A stretch of 64,000 nt of DNA, from NCBI RefSeq assembly GCF_023277745.1, contig NZ_CP086322.1:2170001-2234000 (forward strand), read 5' to 3'. The position numbers and the translations under genes were made by a program. Numbering within the stretch: the first letter of the stretch is position 1; each line of letters begins with the position of its first letter. Below the pieces are notes generated by a model. That model ran no database searches. It was given only the letters and a program-made list of their open reading frames with translations, and was not told where the DNA came from. Source of the stretch: Streptomyces halobius. Its GTDB lineage: Bacteria; Actinomycetota; Actinomycetes; Streptomycetales; Streptomycetaceae. Positions 1 to 10,453 of this stretch are shown here, piece by piece.

Positions 1-2
1 TG

Positions 3-461
3 CTGTGGATGGGCGGTGTGGGCAGCGGGTCCCCGCAGGTCGCACTGCGCGCCGACCCGGCGGGCGGCCGGATCACCGCGCACCTCACCACCGTTGACGG
101 CGCCGCACCACCCACCACCGTGCAGGCCGCGACGACCAAGGCGTACAACGACGGCGCATGGCACCATCTCGCGCTGCGGCGCGCCGGCGGTCTGCTCCTG
201 CTCACCGTGGACGGCTTCGACACCGTCGTCGTCCCGGACGCCTCCGGGTCGGTCAGCCAGGGCTCGGTCTTCGGCGTGCACCTCGGCCAGAAGCCGGACA
301 GCCGAGCGCAGTTCACCGGTGCGCTGGACGAAGTACGCGTCCACCGGCACGCGCTGACCGACGCCGAGCTGTCCGCCGTACGCGCCGCCGATGCCAGGCC
401 GACCGGCGACCTGGTCCTCGGGCTGTCGCTGGACGAGGTGCGTCGGGGCGGCCGGGGCTGA
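3..461 (+). CDS. C-terminal part of a LamG (concanavalin A-like) domain protein, 5' end outside the window
   Basis: The frame is open to the left edge, so only about 150 C-terminal residues are present. They resemble the last strands of a LamG/laminin-G-like jelly roll: a DGAWHHLAL motif, a strand ending in TVDG, then the typical closing run FTGALDEVRVHRHALTDAEL. In the family these modules are often appended to secreted hydrolases or other extracellular proteins and bind carbohydrate or protein. No catalytic part is visible, so the parent protein cannot be named. The domain call is fairly sure; the function is not. Confidence 0.7.
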   Translation: MWMGGVGSGSPQVALRADPAGGRITAHLTTVDGAAPPTTVQAATTKAYNDGAWHHLALRRAGGLLLLTVDGFDTVVVPDASGSVSQGSVFGVHLGQKPDSRAQFTGALDEVRVHRHALTDAELSAVRAADARPTGDLVLGLSLDEVRRGGRG

Positions 462-540
462 GCGGAGCGGTGCTGCCGGCCAGGGGCTCTGACCCGGGCG
501 GGAGCGGCGTTGTCAGTGGGCGATGGTAACTATGTGTGCA

Positions 541-1043
541 TGAACGACGACACGCTCAGTGATGCCAACCCGCTCAGTGACACCGATTCACTCACGCTGC
601 CGGAGCCGTACCGCACCCCCGTCGCCGAGATCGCGGACGGGTGTGCGGGCGGGCCGCCGGACTACGAGCTCGTCCCGCTGGCCGCGCTGCCCGACGACCG
701 GTCGGACGGTGCTGCCGAGCGGGCTCTCGACGCACCGTTCGCGCTGACCGAGGCATGGTTGTGGGACGAATGGGACGACGATCCACGGCCGTCCGAGGAG
801 ATCGAGCCGCTGCTGGCGCCGGTCTCCGATCACGATTCCGTGGTGCTCGGCACGGACGGCTGCGGGATGTACTGGCTTCTGATCGTCACCGGTGAACACG
901 CGGCCATATATGGCAGATCACCGGCGATGGCGCGGCCCCGTTCGGAGCGCCGTTCGGCCATACGACGGCGGAGCCGGCGTTCGCGGGTGGGTGCGCCACT
1001 GGGCGCGGGAAAGGACTGGTGTGACGTGTGCGACGTGGCGTAA
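541..1043 (+). pseudogene. SMI1/KNR4 (SUKH)-like protein with three single-base losses
   Basis: Starting at ATG 541 the first ~120 residues read as a SUKH/SMI1-KNR4-type protein (LPEPYRTPVAEIADG, then LGTDGCGMYWLLIVTGEH). Near base 900 the family sequence continues in a second frame (GHIWQITGDGAAPFG...TTAEPAFAG). Near 999 it moves to the third frame (WVRHWA), and near 1012 it returns to the first (GKDWCDV) before the stop. Each junction is explained by one missing base, so the three losses sum to a codon and the terminal residues are restored. The intervening ~35 residues are scrambled to an Arg/Ser-rich segment. The protein is probably inactive unless these are assembly errors. SUKH proteins commonly act as immunity proteins to polymorphic toxins; no partner lies next to this copy. 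Confidence 0.65.
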
Positions 1044-1075
1044 GGCAGTGGGCGGGAGCGGGAACGGAAGCACGG

Positions 1076-2191
1076 CTAGCGTGGCACGCCGCCTGCGACG
1101 CCCTTGGGCTCGGGCTCGCCCTGCGTGTCGGCAGGCGATGCGGAAGGGGACTCGGCAGGCGATTCAGCAGGGGATTCGGGAGCGGCATCAGGGGCGCCGT
1201 CGGGGCCGGCCTCCGCCTCCGCCTGCCGTGCATAGCGCTTCGCCAGCACCGCGCACACCATCAACTGCATCTGGTGGAAGAGCATCAGCGGCAGCACGGC
1301 AAGCCCGGCCTCCGCGCCGAAGAGCACACTGGCCATCGGCAGTCCGGCCGCGAGGCTCTTCTTCGAGCCGGCGAAGGTGATCGCGATCCGGTCCTCGCGG
1401 GGGAAGCCCAGCTTCTTCGAACCGTACGTCGTGCTGATCAGCATCAGCGTGAGCAGTACCGCCTCGACGCCCAGCAGGCACAGCAGGCGCAGCGGTGAGA
1501 CCTGGTGCCATATCCCCTCGTTCATGCCGGCGCTGAAGGCGGAGTAGACGACGAGCAGTATCGAGCCGCGGTCCACATAGCCGAGGACCTTCTTGTGACG
1601 GGTGAGGGCCGCTCCGATCCAGCGCCGCAGCAACTGCCCGGCCACGAAGGGGAGGAGGAGCTGGCAGGCGATCGAGAGCAGCGAGTGGGCGGAGAATCCG
1701 GCGCCGCCGCCGTTCAGGACCAGCGCCGCCAGCAGGGGCGTGAGGACGACGCCGATGATGCTGGAGAAGGAGCCCGCGCAGATCGCCGCCGCGACGTTGC
1801 CGCGGGCGATGGAGGTGAAGGCGATCGAGGACTGGACGGTGGAGGGCACCAGGCACAGGAACAGCAGCCCGGTGTAGAGGGCGGGCGACAGGACGTACGG
1901 GACCAGTCCGCGGGCGGCCAGTCCGAGCAGCGGGAAGAGCACGAAGGTGCAGGCCAGGACGGTGAGGTGGAGTCGCCAGTGGCGCAGCCCTTCCAGGGCC
2001 TCCCGGGTGGAGAGCCGGGCGCCGTAGAGGAAGAAGAGCAGTGCGACGGCCCCTGTGGAGGCGCCGTCCGCGACGGTGGCGGCCGAGCCGTGCGCCGGCA
2101 GCAGGGCTGCCAGAGCGACGGTCGAGACCAGGGCGAGGAGGTATTTGTCCAGGGGCAGCCAGGAGGGCAGCGGGATCAAAGGACGGCGCAT
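1076..2191 (-). CDS. Bile acid:sodium symporter (BASS, YfeH/SLC10A7-like) family transporter
   Basis: A 371-residue integral membrane protein with about ten hydrophobic segments. It resembles the YfeH/SLC10A7 branch of the bile-acid:Na+ symporter superfamily, including the motif CLVPSTVQSSIAF and the later GSKKSLAAGLPMA segment. Family members move organic anions with sodium; the substrate here is unknown. The start MRRPLIPLPSWLP is chosen because a GAAGAG-type ribosome site precedes it; an upstream in-frame start at 2236 would add 15 polar residues. The C-terminus is a low-complexity Pro/Ala/Glu/Ser tail with PAESP repeats, probably cytoplasmic and dispensable. It is divergent from a LysR gene, which may control it. 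Confidence 0.85.
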   Translation of the reverse strand: MRRPLIPLPSWLPLDKYLLALVSTVALAALLPAHGSAATVADGASTGAVALLFFLYGARLSTREALEGLRHWRLHLTVLACTFVLFPLLGLAARGLVPYVLSPALYTGLLFLCLVPSTVQSSIAFTSIARGNVAAAICAGSFSSIIGVVLTPLLAALVLNGGGAGFSAHSLLSIACQLLLPFVAGQLLRRWIGAALTRHKKVLGYVDRGSILLVVYSAFSAGMNEGIWHQVSPLRLLCLLGVEAVLLTLMLISTTYGSKKLGFPREDRIAITFAGSKKSLAAGLPMASVLFGAEAGLAVLPLMLFHQMQLMVCAVLAKRYARQAEAEAGPDGAPDAAPESPAESPAESPSASPADTQGEPEPKGVAGGVPR

Positions 2192-2360
2192 GGGCTCTCT
2201 TCGCGTCGTTCGGGGCTGGGGGACGGCAGCCTGCACCGGGCCCGGTCAAGCACGGGAGTCGGTACGGCCGGCGCCGGCTCCAGACTGCCCGCCCTAGCGG
2301 CGATCGGGAACCCCGCTTACCGTAGTCACTGTCATTTTGAATCGCGATGGACCTCGTCAC

Positions 2361-2428
2361 GCGATGAGTCGGATCCCGATGAGTCGGATCCCGATGAGTC
2401 GGATCGCGATCAGTCGCCGATGAGTCGC
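2361..2428. repeat. 15-bp tandem repeat between the divergent symporter and LysR genes
   Basis: Units GATGAGTCGGATCCC run at 2363-2377, 2378-2392 and 2393-2407 (the last ends CGC), followed by a degenerate copy to about 2428. The block sits in the only intergenic space of the divergent pair, 47 bases before the LysR start. It could be a regulator-binding array or simple slippage; the sequence alone does not decide. Confidence 0.85.
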
Positions 2429-2474
2429 ACCCAGCCCTAGCTAGGCCCTGACAGCCGACCGGAAGGGCGAGCCC

Positions 2475-3338
2475 ATGTTCGATCCCACGCAGCTGCGCAC
2501 CTTTCTCACCGCAGCGCAGACGCTGAGCTTCACCCAGGCCGCGCACCGTCTCGGGCTGCGGCAGTCCACCGTGAGCCAGCACGTACGGAAGCTGGAGGAG
2601 GCCGCCGGGCGGCGGCTGTTCGTCCGGGACACCCACGCCGTGGAGCTGACCGAGGACGGCGAGGCGATGCTCGGCTTCGCGGGCACGATCCTGGAGGCGA
2701 ACGAGCGGGCCGCCGGCTTCTTCGCGGGGACCCGGCTGCGCGGCAGGCTGCGGTTCGGCGCATCGGAGGACTTCGTACTGACCCGGATGCCGGAGGTGCT
2801 GGAGGGGTTCCGGCGCGAGCATCCCGAGGTCGATCTGGAGCTGACGGTCGAGCTGTCGGGGACGCTGCACCAGCTGCTGGCGGCCGGCCGGCTGGATCTC
2901 GTACTCGCCAAGCGGCGCCCGGAGGAGGCGCGCGGGCGGCTGGTGTGGCGCGACCGGCTGGTGTGGGTGGGCACCGAACGGCTGCGGCTGGATCCGGAGC
3001 GGCCGGTCCCGCTGGTGGTCTATCCGACGCCGGCGGTGACCCGCGCCCGCGCGCTGGAGGCGCTGGAGCGCGCGGGCAGGGAGTGGCGGATCGCCTGCAC
3101 CAGCGGCAGTCTGAACGGGCTGATCGCGGCGACCCGGGCGGGCCTGGGCGTCATGGCGCACACCCTCGGCATGATTCCGCCCGGTCTGGTCCGGATTCCG
3201 CCACGCGCCGGGCTGCCGGAGCTGGGCGGGGTGGAGTTCGTCCTGCTGCACGGACCGCGCGACACGGCGGCGCGGGGTCCGGCGGAAGCGCTGGCCGAGG
3301 CGATCCTCGCGGGCGGGGCCCGGCTGCATATGCCGTAA
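2475..3338 (+). CDS. LysR-family transcriptional regulator
   Basis: A 287-residue LysR-type regulator. The N-terminal winged helix-turn-helix covers about residues 3-61 (QLRTFLTAAQTLSFTQAAHR, then STVSQHVRKLEEAAGRRLFVR). The effector domain begins near residue 90 with a two-lobed periplasmic-binding fold. An SD-like GGAAGGGCG precedes the ATG. LysR proteins usually control a divergent neighbour together with a small co-inducer, which points to the symporter family gene at 1076-2191. The ligand cannot be read from sequence. Confidence 0.93.
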   Translation: MFDPTQLRTFLTAAQTLSFTQAAHRLGLRQSTVSQHVRKLEEAAGRRLFVRDTHAVELTEDGEAMLGFAGTILEANERAAGFFAGTRLRGRLRFGASEDFVLTRMPEVLEGFRREHPEVDLELTVELSGTLHQLLAAGRLDLVLAKRRPEEARGRLVWRDRLVWVGTERLRLDPERPVPLVVYPTPAVTRARALEALERAGREWRIACTSGSLNGLIAATRAGLGVMAHTLGMIPPGLVRIPPRAGLPELGGVEFVLLHGPRDTAARGPAEALAEAILAGGARLHMP

Positions 3339-3606
3339 TGGATATGCCGTAATCACCACCCAGACGGCGCGAAACGCCGATACGCCCGGCGGCAAGTGCA
3401 GAGATTTGGTGCAGATTCCGTTCCGGCATGGTGATTTTTCGGCGTCCAAGTGGCCGGATCATGTCCCTCCTTACCCGGAGTAACCCAATTTCGCCCGTTG
3501 GCCAGTTCCCGCACCACCGGTTCCGGTCCGTGGTAAGGCACTGCCGCTCGTCGTCGCCTTGGGGTACGGTCGCGGCCCTGTGAGAGCACCATGAAGGGCC
3601 GAGGAA

Positions 3607-5420
<1,814 letters not shown>

Positions 5421-5433
<13 letters not shown>

Positions 5434-5495
5434 CGGGAGCCGTATCGGACGTGGGAGCCGTATCGGACGCGTAACGCGCGCCGTATCGGACGCGT
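5421..5495 (+). repeat. Four spaced copies of GTATCGGACG at the 3' end of the acyl-CoA ligase gene
   Basis: GTATCGGACG occurs at 5421, 5442, 5460 and 5483, each followed by a variant of (C)GTGACGGGAGCC. The first copy encodes the last residues of the ligase and the other three lie after its stop. This looks like stepwise duplication of the gene end. Confidence 0.8.
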
Positions 5496-5497
5496 GA

Positions 5498-5907
5498 CAG
5501 GAGCGGCCTCAGCAGGGACCCGGCGCTCCCCCGTGTGGCGGAGCCGTACCGTCCCGGCGCCGGACGCCCGGTCCGCGCCCGCCCAGCAGACTCCTGGTCC
5601 AGGGGCTGCCCGCGCTCACCGGGGCGGCCGGTCTGCTGCTGCTTCTCTCTCCCCGCCTGCTGCCTGGCCGTACGCTGCTCGCCCGGCTCCGGCTCCGTAC
5701 GCCGCTCGCGCTGGCCTGGGCCGGCAGCGCGTCGGCCTTCGCCCGCGGCGGTCTGACGTGGCCGGTCGGGACCGTCTCCGCCGGCCTCGGCCTGGCGGGT
5801 CGCCGGACCCGGGCGGGCTCCCCGGGCTGGTCGGCGCCCTCGAACTTGTCACCGGGCTGGCGGTGCTCTGCGCCGGCGCCTTCACCCTCTGCGAGTGGGC
5901 GCGGTGA
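5498..5907 (+). pseudogene. Remnant of a small membrane protein gene, frameshifted and without a start
   Basis: One frame (from about 5588) encodes strongly hydrophobic segments (LPALTGAAGLLLLLSPRLLP, then TPLALAWAGSASAFARGG). It has no usable start codon after its upstream stop at 5495. The plausible C-terminus, ELVTGLAVLCAGAFTLCEWA with a stop at 5905-5907, lies in a different frame. Together they resemble a decayed 3-4 helix membrane protein. The evidence is hydrophobicity and coherent segments rather than a recognised family, so the call is tentative. Confidence 0.4.
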
Positions 5908-6054
5908 CCGGCCCCGGGAAAATACGGGGTAATCCGCAATCGTGAGGATGCGCGGGAATGCATAACGGCGGATGATCGTTGACGACTACAGCCGGCTCAT
6001 CTCCGGACAGCCGGTACACCAGCACAAGAAGTCGACGTAAGGATCGAATCCCCC

Positions 6055-6894
6055 GTGAGCAAGGTCCCCTCCATCACGCTCAACAACGGCACCACGATGC
6101 CGCAGCTCGGGTTCGGCGTCTGGCAGATCCCCGACGACGAGGCGTTCACCGCCGTCAACCACGCCCTGTCCGCCGGATACCGCAGCATCGACACCGCGGC
6201 GATCTACGGCAACGAAGAGGGCACCGGAAAGGCCCTCACCGCATCGGGCATCCCCCGTGACGAACTGTTCCTCACCACCAAGCTCTGGAACAGTGCCTCC
6301 GAAACATGGACGCGGGACAGCGTCCTCCGCGAGTTCGACTTGTCCCTCGACAAGCTTGGGCTCGATTACATCGACCTCTACCTGATTCACTGGCCGCGCG
6401 CGATGCGCGACGACTACCTCACCATCTGGCGGACCTTCGAGGAGATCGCGAAGAGCGGTCGCGCGAAGGCGATCGGTGTCTCGAACTTCCTGCCCGAGCA
6501 CCTGGAGCGGCTGCTGGGCGAGACCTCGGTCGTGCCGGCCGTCAACCAGATCGAGCTGCACCCGCAGCTCCAGCAGGCCGAGTCCCGCGCCTTCCACGCC
6601 CGGCACGGCATCGCCACCGAGGCATGGTCGCCGCTGGGCCAGGGTAAGGGCCTCCTCAGCGACCCGAAGATCGCCGAGCTCGCCGCGAAGCACGGCAAGA
6701 CCCCCGCCCAGGTGGTCCTGCGCTGGCACCTCCAGCTCGGCAATGTCGTCATCCCCAAGTCCGCGACCGCGTCCCGGATCAAGGAGAACATCGACGTCTT
6801 CGACTTCGAGCTGGACGACGAGGACCTGAGCGTGATCGCCGCGCTGGACGAGGGCAAGCGTCTGGGGCCTGACCCTGCCACGTTCGACGTGTGA
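6055..6894 (+). CDS. Aldo/keto reductase (2,5-diketo-D-gluconate reductase-like)
   Basis: A 279-residue NADPH-dependent oxidoreductase of the AKR5-like group that reduces aldehydes or ketones in the cytoplasm. All four catalytic residues are visible: D46 and Y51 (SIDTAAIYG), K76 (TTKLWN) and H112 (LIHWP). NADPH-binding residues are expected around VIPKSATASRIKEN near the C-terminus. The start is GTG. A perfect stem-loop follows 14 bases after the stop, so it is probably monocistronic. The physiological substrate is not inferable. Confidence 0.93.
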   Translation: MSKVPSITLNNGTTMPQLGFGVWQIPDDEAFTAVNHALSAGYRSIDTAAIYGNEEGTGKALTASGIPRDELFLTTKLWNSASETWTRDSVLREFDLSLDKLGLDYIDLYLIHWPRAMRDDYLTIWRTFEEIAKSGRAKAIGVSNFLPEHLERLLGETSVVPAVNQIELHPQLQQAESRAFHARHGIATEAWSPLGQGKGLLSDPKIAELAAKHGKTPAQVVLRWHLQLGNVVIPKSATASRIKENIDVFDFELDDEDLSVIAALDEGKRLGPDPATFDV

Positions 6895-6908
6895 TCTGGT
6901 CCCGGCGA

Positions 6909-6949
6909 CTCCGCCGCTGCCCGCAGCTCGGTGGCAGCGGCGGAGTTTC
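6909..6949 (+). terminator. Stem-loop terminator after the aldo/keto reductase
   Basis: A perfect 13-bp stem CTCCGCCGCTGCC / GGCAGCGGCGGAG (6909-6921 and 6933-6945) with an 11-base loop, followed by TTTCT. Confidence 0.85.
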
Positions 6950-7900
6950 TCACTGGCGGGACGTCAACGGTGGTCGCGGTGGCTGGGGCACCGCCGCTGT
7001 GACGCGCGGAGGGTTCTTGATGCCGCTCGTGCACGACGTGACGCGCAGTCGGTGCGCGAGGCCGCTCAAGCTTTTACCGGGGTGGCCTGAGGAAATACAC
7101 CTTTCTCACATGGCGAGAGGGACGATACGAGATAGCCAGACATTGGCCTATTACGGAGCTATGTGGCCGCTAAGCGGCAGGTGGCCGCGTTCCCGAACGG
7201 ACGGAGACCCATGGCACGGCTGTCCGGCTACGCCAACGTCGGGGTGCTGAACCCCGAGGAGGCCGCGGGACACCGCAAGGCCGTCTCGATGCTGCCCTGG
7301 TGGCACATGAGGCCTTCCGGGAGATTCCCCAGCGTTCCTCGGCTGCGGCAAAACTTCTCCGGATCTGTAACGTGGTGAGTCACACCAATCAGCATGGCTC
7401 CTCATCCCTCTTCTATGGGCCTGAAGGACGGAGCCGAAGCCTTGCTCATCGACGTCGAGAACAGTGCCTACGATGGTGCAACGGCGCGCGATTCGTCAGT
7501 GCTCATCGCCGGGAACGGCCCGGCCGGCATCAGGGGCTTGGGGGCAACCCTCGTGTTCAGTCACGGAGTCATCCTGTTGATCGCGGTGGCGGTCCGCTAT
7601 CCGTAGAAGTACTCACGTGCGACGGTCGTCTCCGACGCGCCGCCTGGCCGGGTAGGAATCGACATGGCCGCCCATCGGTTGTGACTGAGCGGCTCAGTTG
7701 GCGGATGTGCGCTTGAGTCGGCCGGGCTGAGCATTTCGGTTGGCGGGCAGGTGAGCCGTGACGCGTCAGTTGGAACCTGGTCACGCAAGGTGGAACCGCG
7801 CGATGTCCGCGCCCATGTCGACACAGTGCCCGCGGACCTGCGCGGCTTTGGGAACCGGGTTGATGCGCCGCCCCCCGCCCCCCTGCGTACCCTCTTCCCC
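6950..7900. other. Gene-poor spacer of about 950 bases
   Basis: No convincing gene is present. Short frames exist, for example one starting MARLSGYANVGVLNPEEAAG at 7211-7378 behind a GGACGGAGA site, and another with ALLIDVENSAYD at about 7438-7605. They lack family resemblance and codon-position bias is weak. The base composition is less GC-rich than in neighbouring genes, as expected for decayed sequence. The right end must hold the promoter of the GlxA-like gene. Confidence 0.6.
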
Positions 7901-8857
7901 GTGCCAGTCTCACCCCTCTATCACGTCGCCGTCCTCGTGCTCGAAGGCGCGAAGCCTCTCGATGTGGGTATTCCTGCGCAGGTGTTCACGACCCGCGCGA
8001 GCATGCCGTACGAGGTGCGGGTGTGCGGCGCGGCACCCGGCCTCGTGACCGGCGGCGACGGCCTGTCGTACCACGTCGCCCACGGCCTCGATGCGCTTGC
8101 GTGGGCCGACACCGTCTTCGTCCCCGGCTACCGGTTCCCGGACCACGACGACCCGCCGCAGGCCGTCGTCGACGCGCTGACCGCCGCACACGATCGGGGC
8201 GCGCGGCTCGCCGCCATCTCGACGGGTGCCTTCGCGCTCGCCGCCACGGGCCTGCTCGACGGCAAGCGCGCCACGACACACTGGCACTACACGCGGGAGC
8301 TCGCGGCGAAGCATCCGCTCGTTCAGGTCGACGAGAACGTTCTGTTCGTCGACGAGGGCAGCGTGCTGACGTCGGCCGGCGCCGCCTCCGGCATCGACCT
8401 GTGCCTGCACATTCTGCGCGGCGACCTCGGAGTGGCCGCGTCCAACCACGCTGCCCGGCGCCTGGTCGCGGCCCCCTACCGCAGCGGCGGACAGGCGCAG
8501 TATGTGCCGCGCAGCGTGCCCGAGCCGCTCGGCGAGCGGTTCGCCGCCACCCGCGAATGGGCGCTGCACCGGCTCGGCGAGCCACTCACCCTGGAGGTGC
8601 TCGCCCGTCATGCGGCGGTGTCGCCGCGCACGTTCTCGCGGCACTTCGTCACAGACACCGGGTGCACGCCGATGCAGTGGGTCATGCGCGCCCGGATCGA
8701 TGTGACCCGCGAGCTGCTCGAACGTTCGGAGCGGAGCGTCGAGCAGATCGCCGCCGACGTCGGTCTCGGCACAGGTACGAATCTGCGGCTGCACTTCCAG
8801 CGCATCCTCGGCACCACGCCGAGCGAGTACCGGCGCACCTTCACCCGGGGCGAGTAG
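7901..8857 (+). CDS. GlxA-like AraC-family regulator with an N-terminal DJ-1/PfpI domain
   Basis: A 318-residue regulator. Residues 1 to about 190 form a DJ-1/PfpI-type domain (VAVLVLEGAKPLDVG, then ISTGAFALAATGLLDGKRATTHW). Residues about 215-315 form a double helix-turn-helix AraC domain (LTLEVLARHAAVSPRTFSRHF and VEQIAADVGLGTGTNLRLHF). GTG 7901 is chosen because homology begins there. There is no ribosome site in the C-rich bases before it, so the mRNA may be leaderless. It is followed on the same strand by a GAPDH gene with the same unusual codon choice; the two probably form a regulator-target unit. Confidence 0.9.
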   Translation: MPVSPLYHVAVLVLEGAKPLDVGIPAQVFTTRASMPYEVRVCGAAPGLVTGGDGLSYHVAHGLDALAWADTVFVPGYRFPDHDDPPQAVVDALTAAHDRGARLAAISTGAFALAATGLLDGKRATTHWHYTRELAAKHPLVQVDENVLFVDEGSVLTSAGAASGIDLCLHILRGDLGVAASNHAARRLVAAPYRSGGQAQYVPRSVPEPLGERFAATREWALHRLGEPLTLEVLARHAAVSPRTFSRHFVTDTGCTPMQWVMRARIDVTRELLERSERSVEQIAADVGLGTGTNLRLHFQRILGTTPSEYRRTFTRGE

Positions 8858-8961
8858 CCCGCCGCCGCATGGCGCGATCCTTTCGAACCGTGGCGCTCAC
8901 GCCGCTGCCACGGGGCGGATGCCGCGCGCGAACCTGGTGGCGAACCGAAGGGACACCACTC

Positions 8962-9960
8962 TTGACTCGCATCGCCATCAACGGATTCGGCCGCATCGGA
9001 CGCAATGTGCTGCGCGCACTGCTGGAGCGCGACAGCAACCTTGAGGTCGTCGCCGTCAACGACCTCACGGAGCCCACCACCCTCGCGCGGCTGCTCGCCT
9101 ACGACACGACGGCCGGCCGGCTCGGCCGCCCGGTGACCGTCGACGGGGACGCCCTCGTCGTCGACGGCCGTCGCATCACGGTGCTCGCCGAGCGCGAACC
9201 GGTGAAGCTGCCGTGGGCCGAGCTCGGCGTCGACATCGTGCTCGAGGCGACCGGCCGCTTCACGTCGGCCACGGCCACTCGCGCCCACCTCGACGCGGGC
9301 ACGAGGAAGGTGCTCGTCAGCGCGCCATCGGACGGCGCCGACGTCACGCTCGCGTTCGGGGTCAACACCGACGCGTACGACCCGGCCGCGCACACGATCG
9401 TTTCGAACGCCTCGTGCACGACCAACGCGCTTGCGCCGCTGGCCGCGGTACTCGACGAGCTCGCCGGCATCGAGCACGGCTTCATGACGACGGTGCATGC
9501 CTACACGCAGGAGCAGAACCTGCAGGACGGTCCGCACCGCGACGCGCGACGCGCCCGCGCCGCCGCTGTCAACATCGTGCCGACCACGACGGGCGCCGCC
9601 AAGGCGATCGGCCTCGTGCTGCCGAACCTTGCCGGCAAGCTGTCGGGCGACTCGATCCGGGTACCGGTTCCGGTGGGCTCGATCGTCGAACTCAACACGA
9701 CCGTCGCCCGCGACGTGACGCGCGAGGACGTGCTGGCGGCGTACCGCGCCGCGGCGCAGGGGCCGCTCGCCGGCGTACTCGAGTACTCGGATGACCCGCT
9801 CGTGTCGTCCGACATCACGGGCAATCCGGCCTCGTCGATCTTCGACTCGGCTCTCACCCGCGTCGACGGCCGCCACGTCAAGGTGGTCGCCTGGTACGAC
9901 AACGAGTGGGGCTTCTCGAACCGCGTGGCCGATACGCTCGAACTCCTCGCCACCAGCTGA
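8962..9960 (+). CDS. gap: Glyceraldehyde-3-phosphate dehydrogenase (type I)
   Basis: A 332-residue phosphorylating GAPDH that converts glyceraldehyde-3-phosphate to 1,3-bisphosphoglycerate. The Rossmann motif INGFGRIGRN is at residues 6-15, catalytic C152 is in SNASCTTNALAPL, H179 is in TTVHAYTQ, and the C-terminal WYDNEWGFSNR is present. TTG 8962 has AAGGGA 8 bases upstream. Threonine is mostly ACG (about 20 ACG against 11 ACC), and CTC is frequent for leucine, unlike the ACC/CTG preference of its neighbours. That suggests acquisition from another actinobacterium. Linked to a GlxA-like regulator and away from pgk/tpi, it is probably a second, conditional isozyme. Confidence 0.93.
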   Translation: MTRIAINGFGRIGRNVLRALLERDSNLEVVAVNDLTEPTTLARLLAYDTTAGRLGRPVTVDGDALVVDGRRITVLAEREPVKLPWAELGVDIVLEATGRFTSATATRAHLDAGTRKVLVSAPSDGADVTLAFGVNTDAYDPAAHTIVSNASCTTNALAPLAAVLDELAGIEHGFMTTVHAYTQEQNLQDGPHRDARRARAAAVNIVPTTTGAAKAIGLVLPNLAGKLSGDSIRVPVPVGSIVELNTTVARDVTREDVLAAYRAAAQGPLAGVLEYSDDPLVSSDITGNPASSIFDSALTRVDGRHVKVVAWYDNEWGFSNRVADTLELLATS

Positions 9961-10014
9961 CCGGAAACCGGGCAGTGCTTCTGCGGAGGCCGCGCTGCCC
10001 AGCGTCTCCTGTTC

Positions 10015-10049
10015 GTGCTCCAGTTGGCCAGCCGGGCCAACTGGAGCAC
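10015..10049 (+). terminator. Perfect 15-bp inverted repeat after the GAPDH gene
   Basis: GTGCTCCAGTTGGCC and its exact complement (10015-10029, 10035-10049) flank the 5-base loop AGCCG, 55 bases after the GAPDH stop. There is no U-tract, which is common for Streptomyces terminators. A palindromic protein site is the alternative. Confidence 0.7.
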
Positions 10050-10453
10050 TCAGCCAGTTACTTCCTGCCAATGTCAGACGCTGGTGGGCGATCCGAGGCC
10101 GGTGCAAACAAGCGCGGCAAAGCACCGCAGGTGCCGACAAGAATGTCCTGTCGGTTCCAACTGCAGTGTCCCGCCGCCCGAAGGGAAGCAGGTCGCCAGA
10201 CCCCCGCAGTTCCCACTACCCCGTCCCGGCACAGCAGGGTAGTTGTTGGGCCGGGCTGGTGATCCCGTCTTCGGTGAAGTGGTAAGGGCGCTGTACGCGA
10301 GGGCTGCGCTGGATGCGGAGCTCTGGGGCTGTACGCGGCCGAGGCAGCTGTTACGGCCCCAGCAACATGCGCCAGCTGTGTCGCCGCTCCCTGGAGGGCC
10401 GCACAGTCCTCTGGCCCGCGGCGCGCCCGTCACTCATCGTTCGGCGACGACGC
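10050..10453. other. Spacer between GAPDH and MFS genes
   Basis: About 400 bases with no supportable gene. A frame around 10243-10370 (FGEVVRALYARAALDAELW) has a protein-like look but no recognised family or stable start. It is probably decayed sequence plus the 3' region of the convergent MFS gene. Confidence 0.5.

Noticed and set aside
2363..2427. CRISPR array
   Set aside because: The repeats are 15 bp, head to tail without unique spacers, and no cas genes are present; the same holds for the other arrays.
1188..3449. Long minus-strand frame of 753 codons
   Set aside because: It lies antisense to the LysR gene and across the symporter family gene, has no coherent family and reads as Arg/Pro-rich composition, typical of GC-rich shadow frames.
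6040..6058. tRNA T-loop-like GGATCGAATCCCC
   Set aside because: No matching acceptor, D or anticodon arm could be folded nearby; it is the leader of the aldo/keto reductase gene.
7394..7605. Possible NYN-domain fragment (ALLIDVENS)
   Set aside because: Only eight residues resemble the family opening; the rest has no coherent similarity and no ribosome site.
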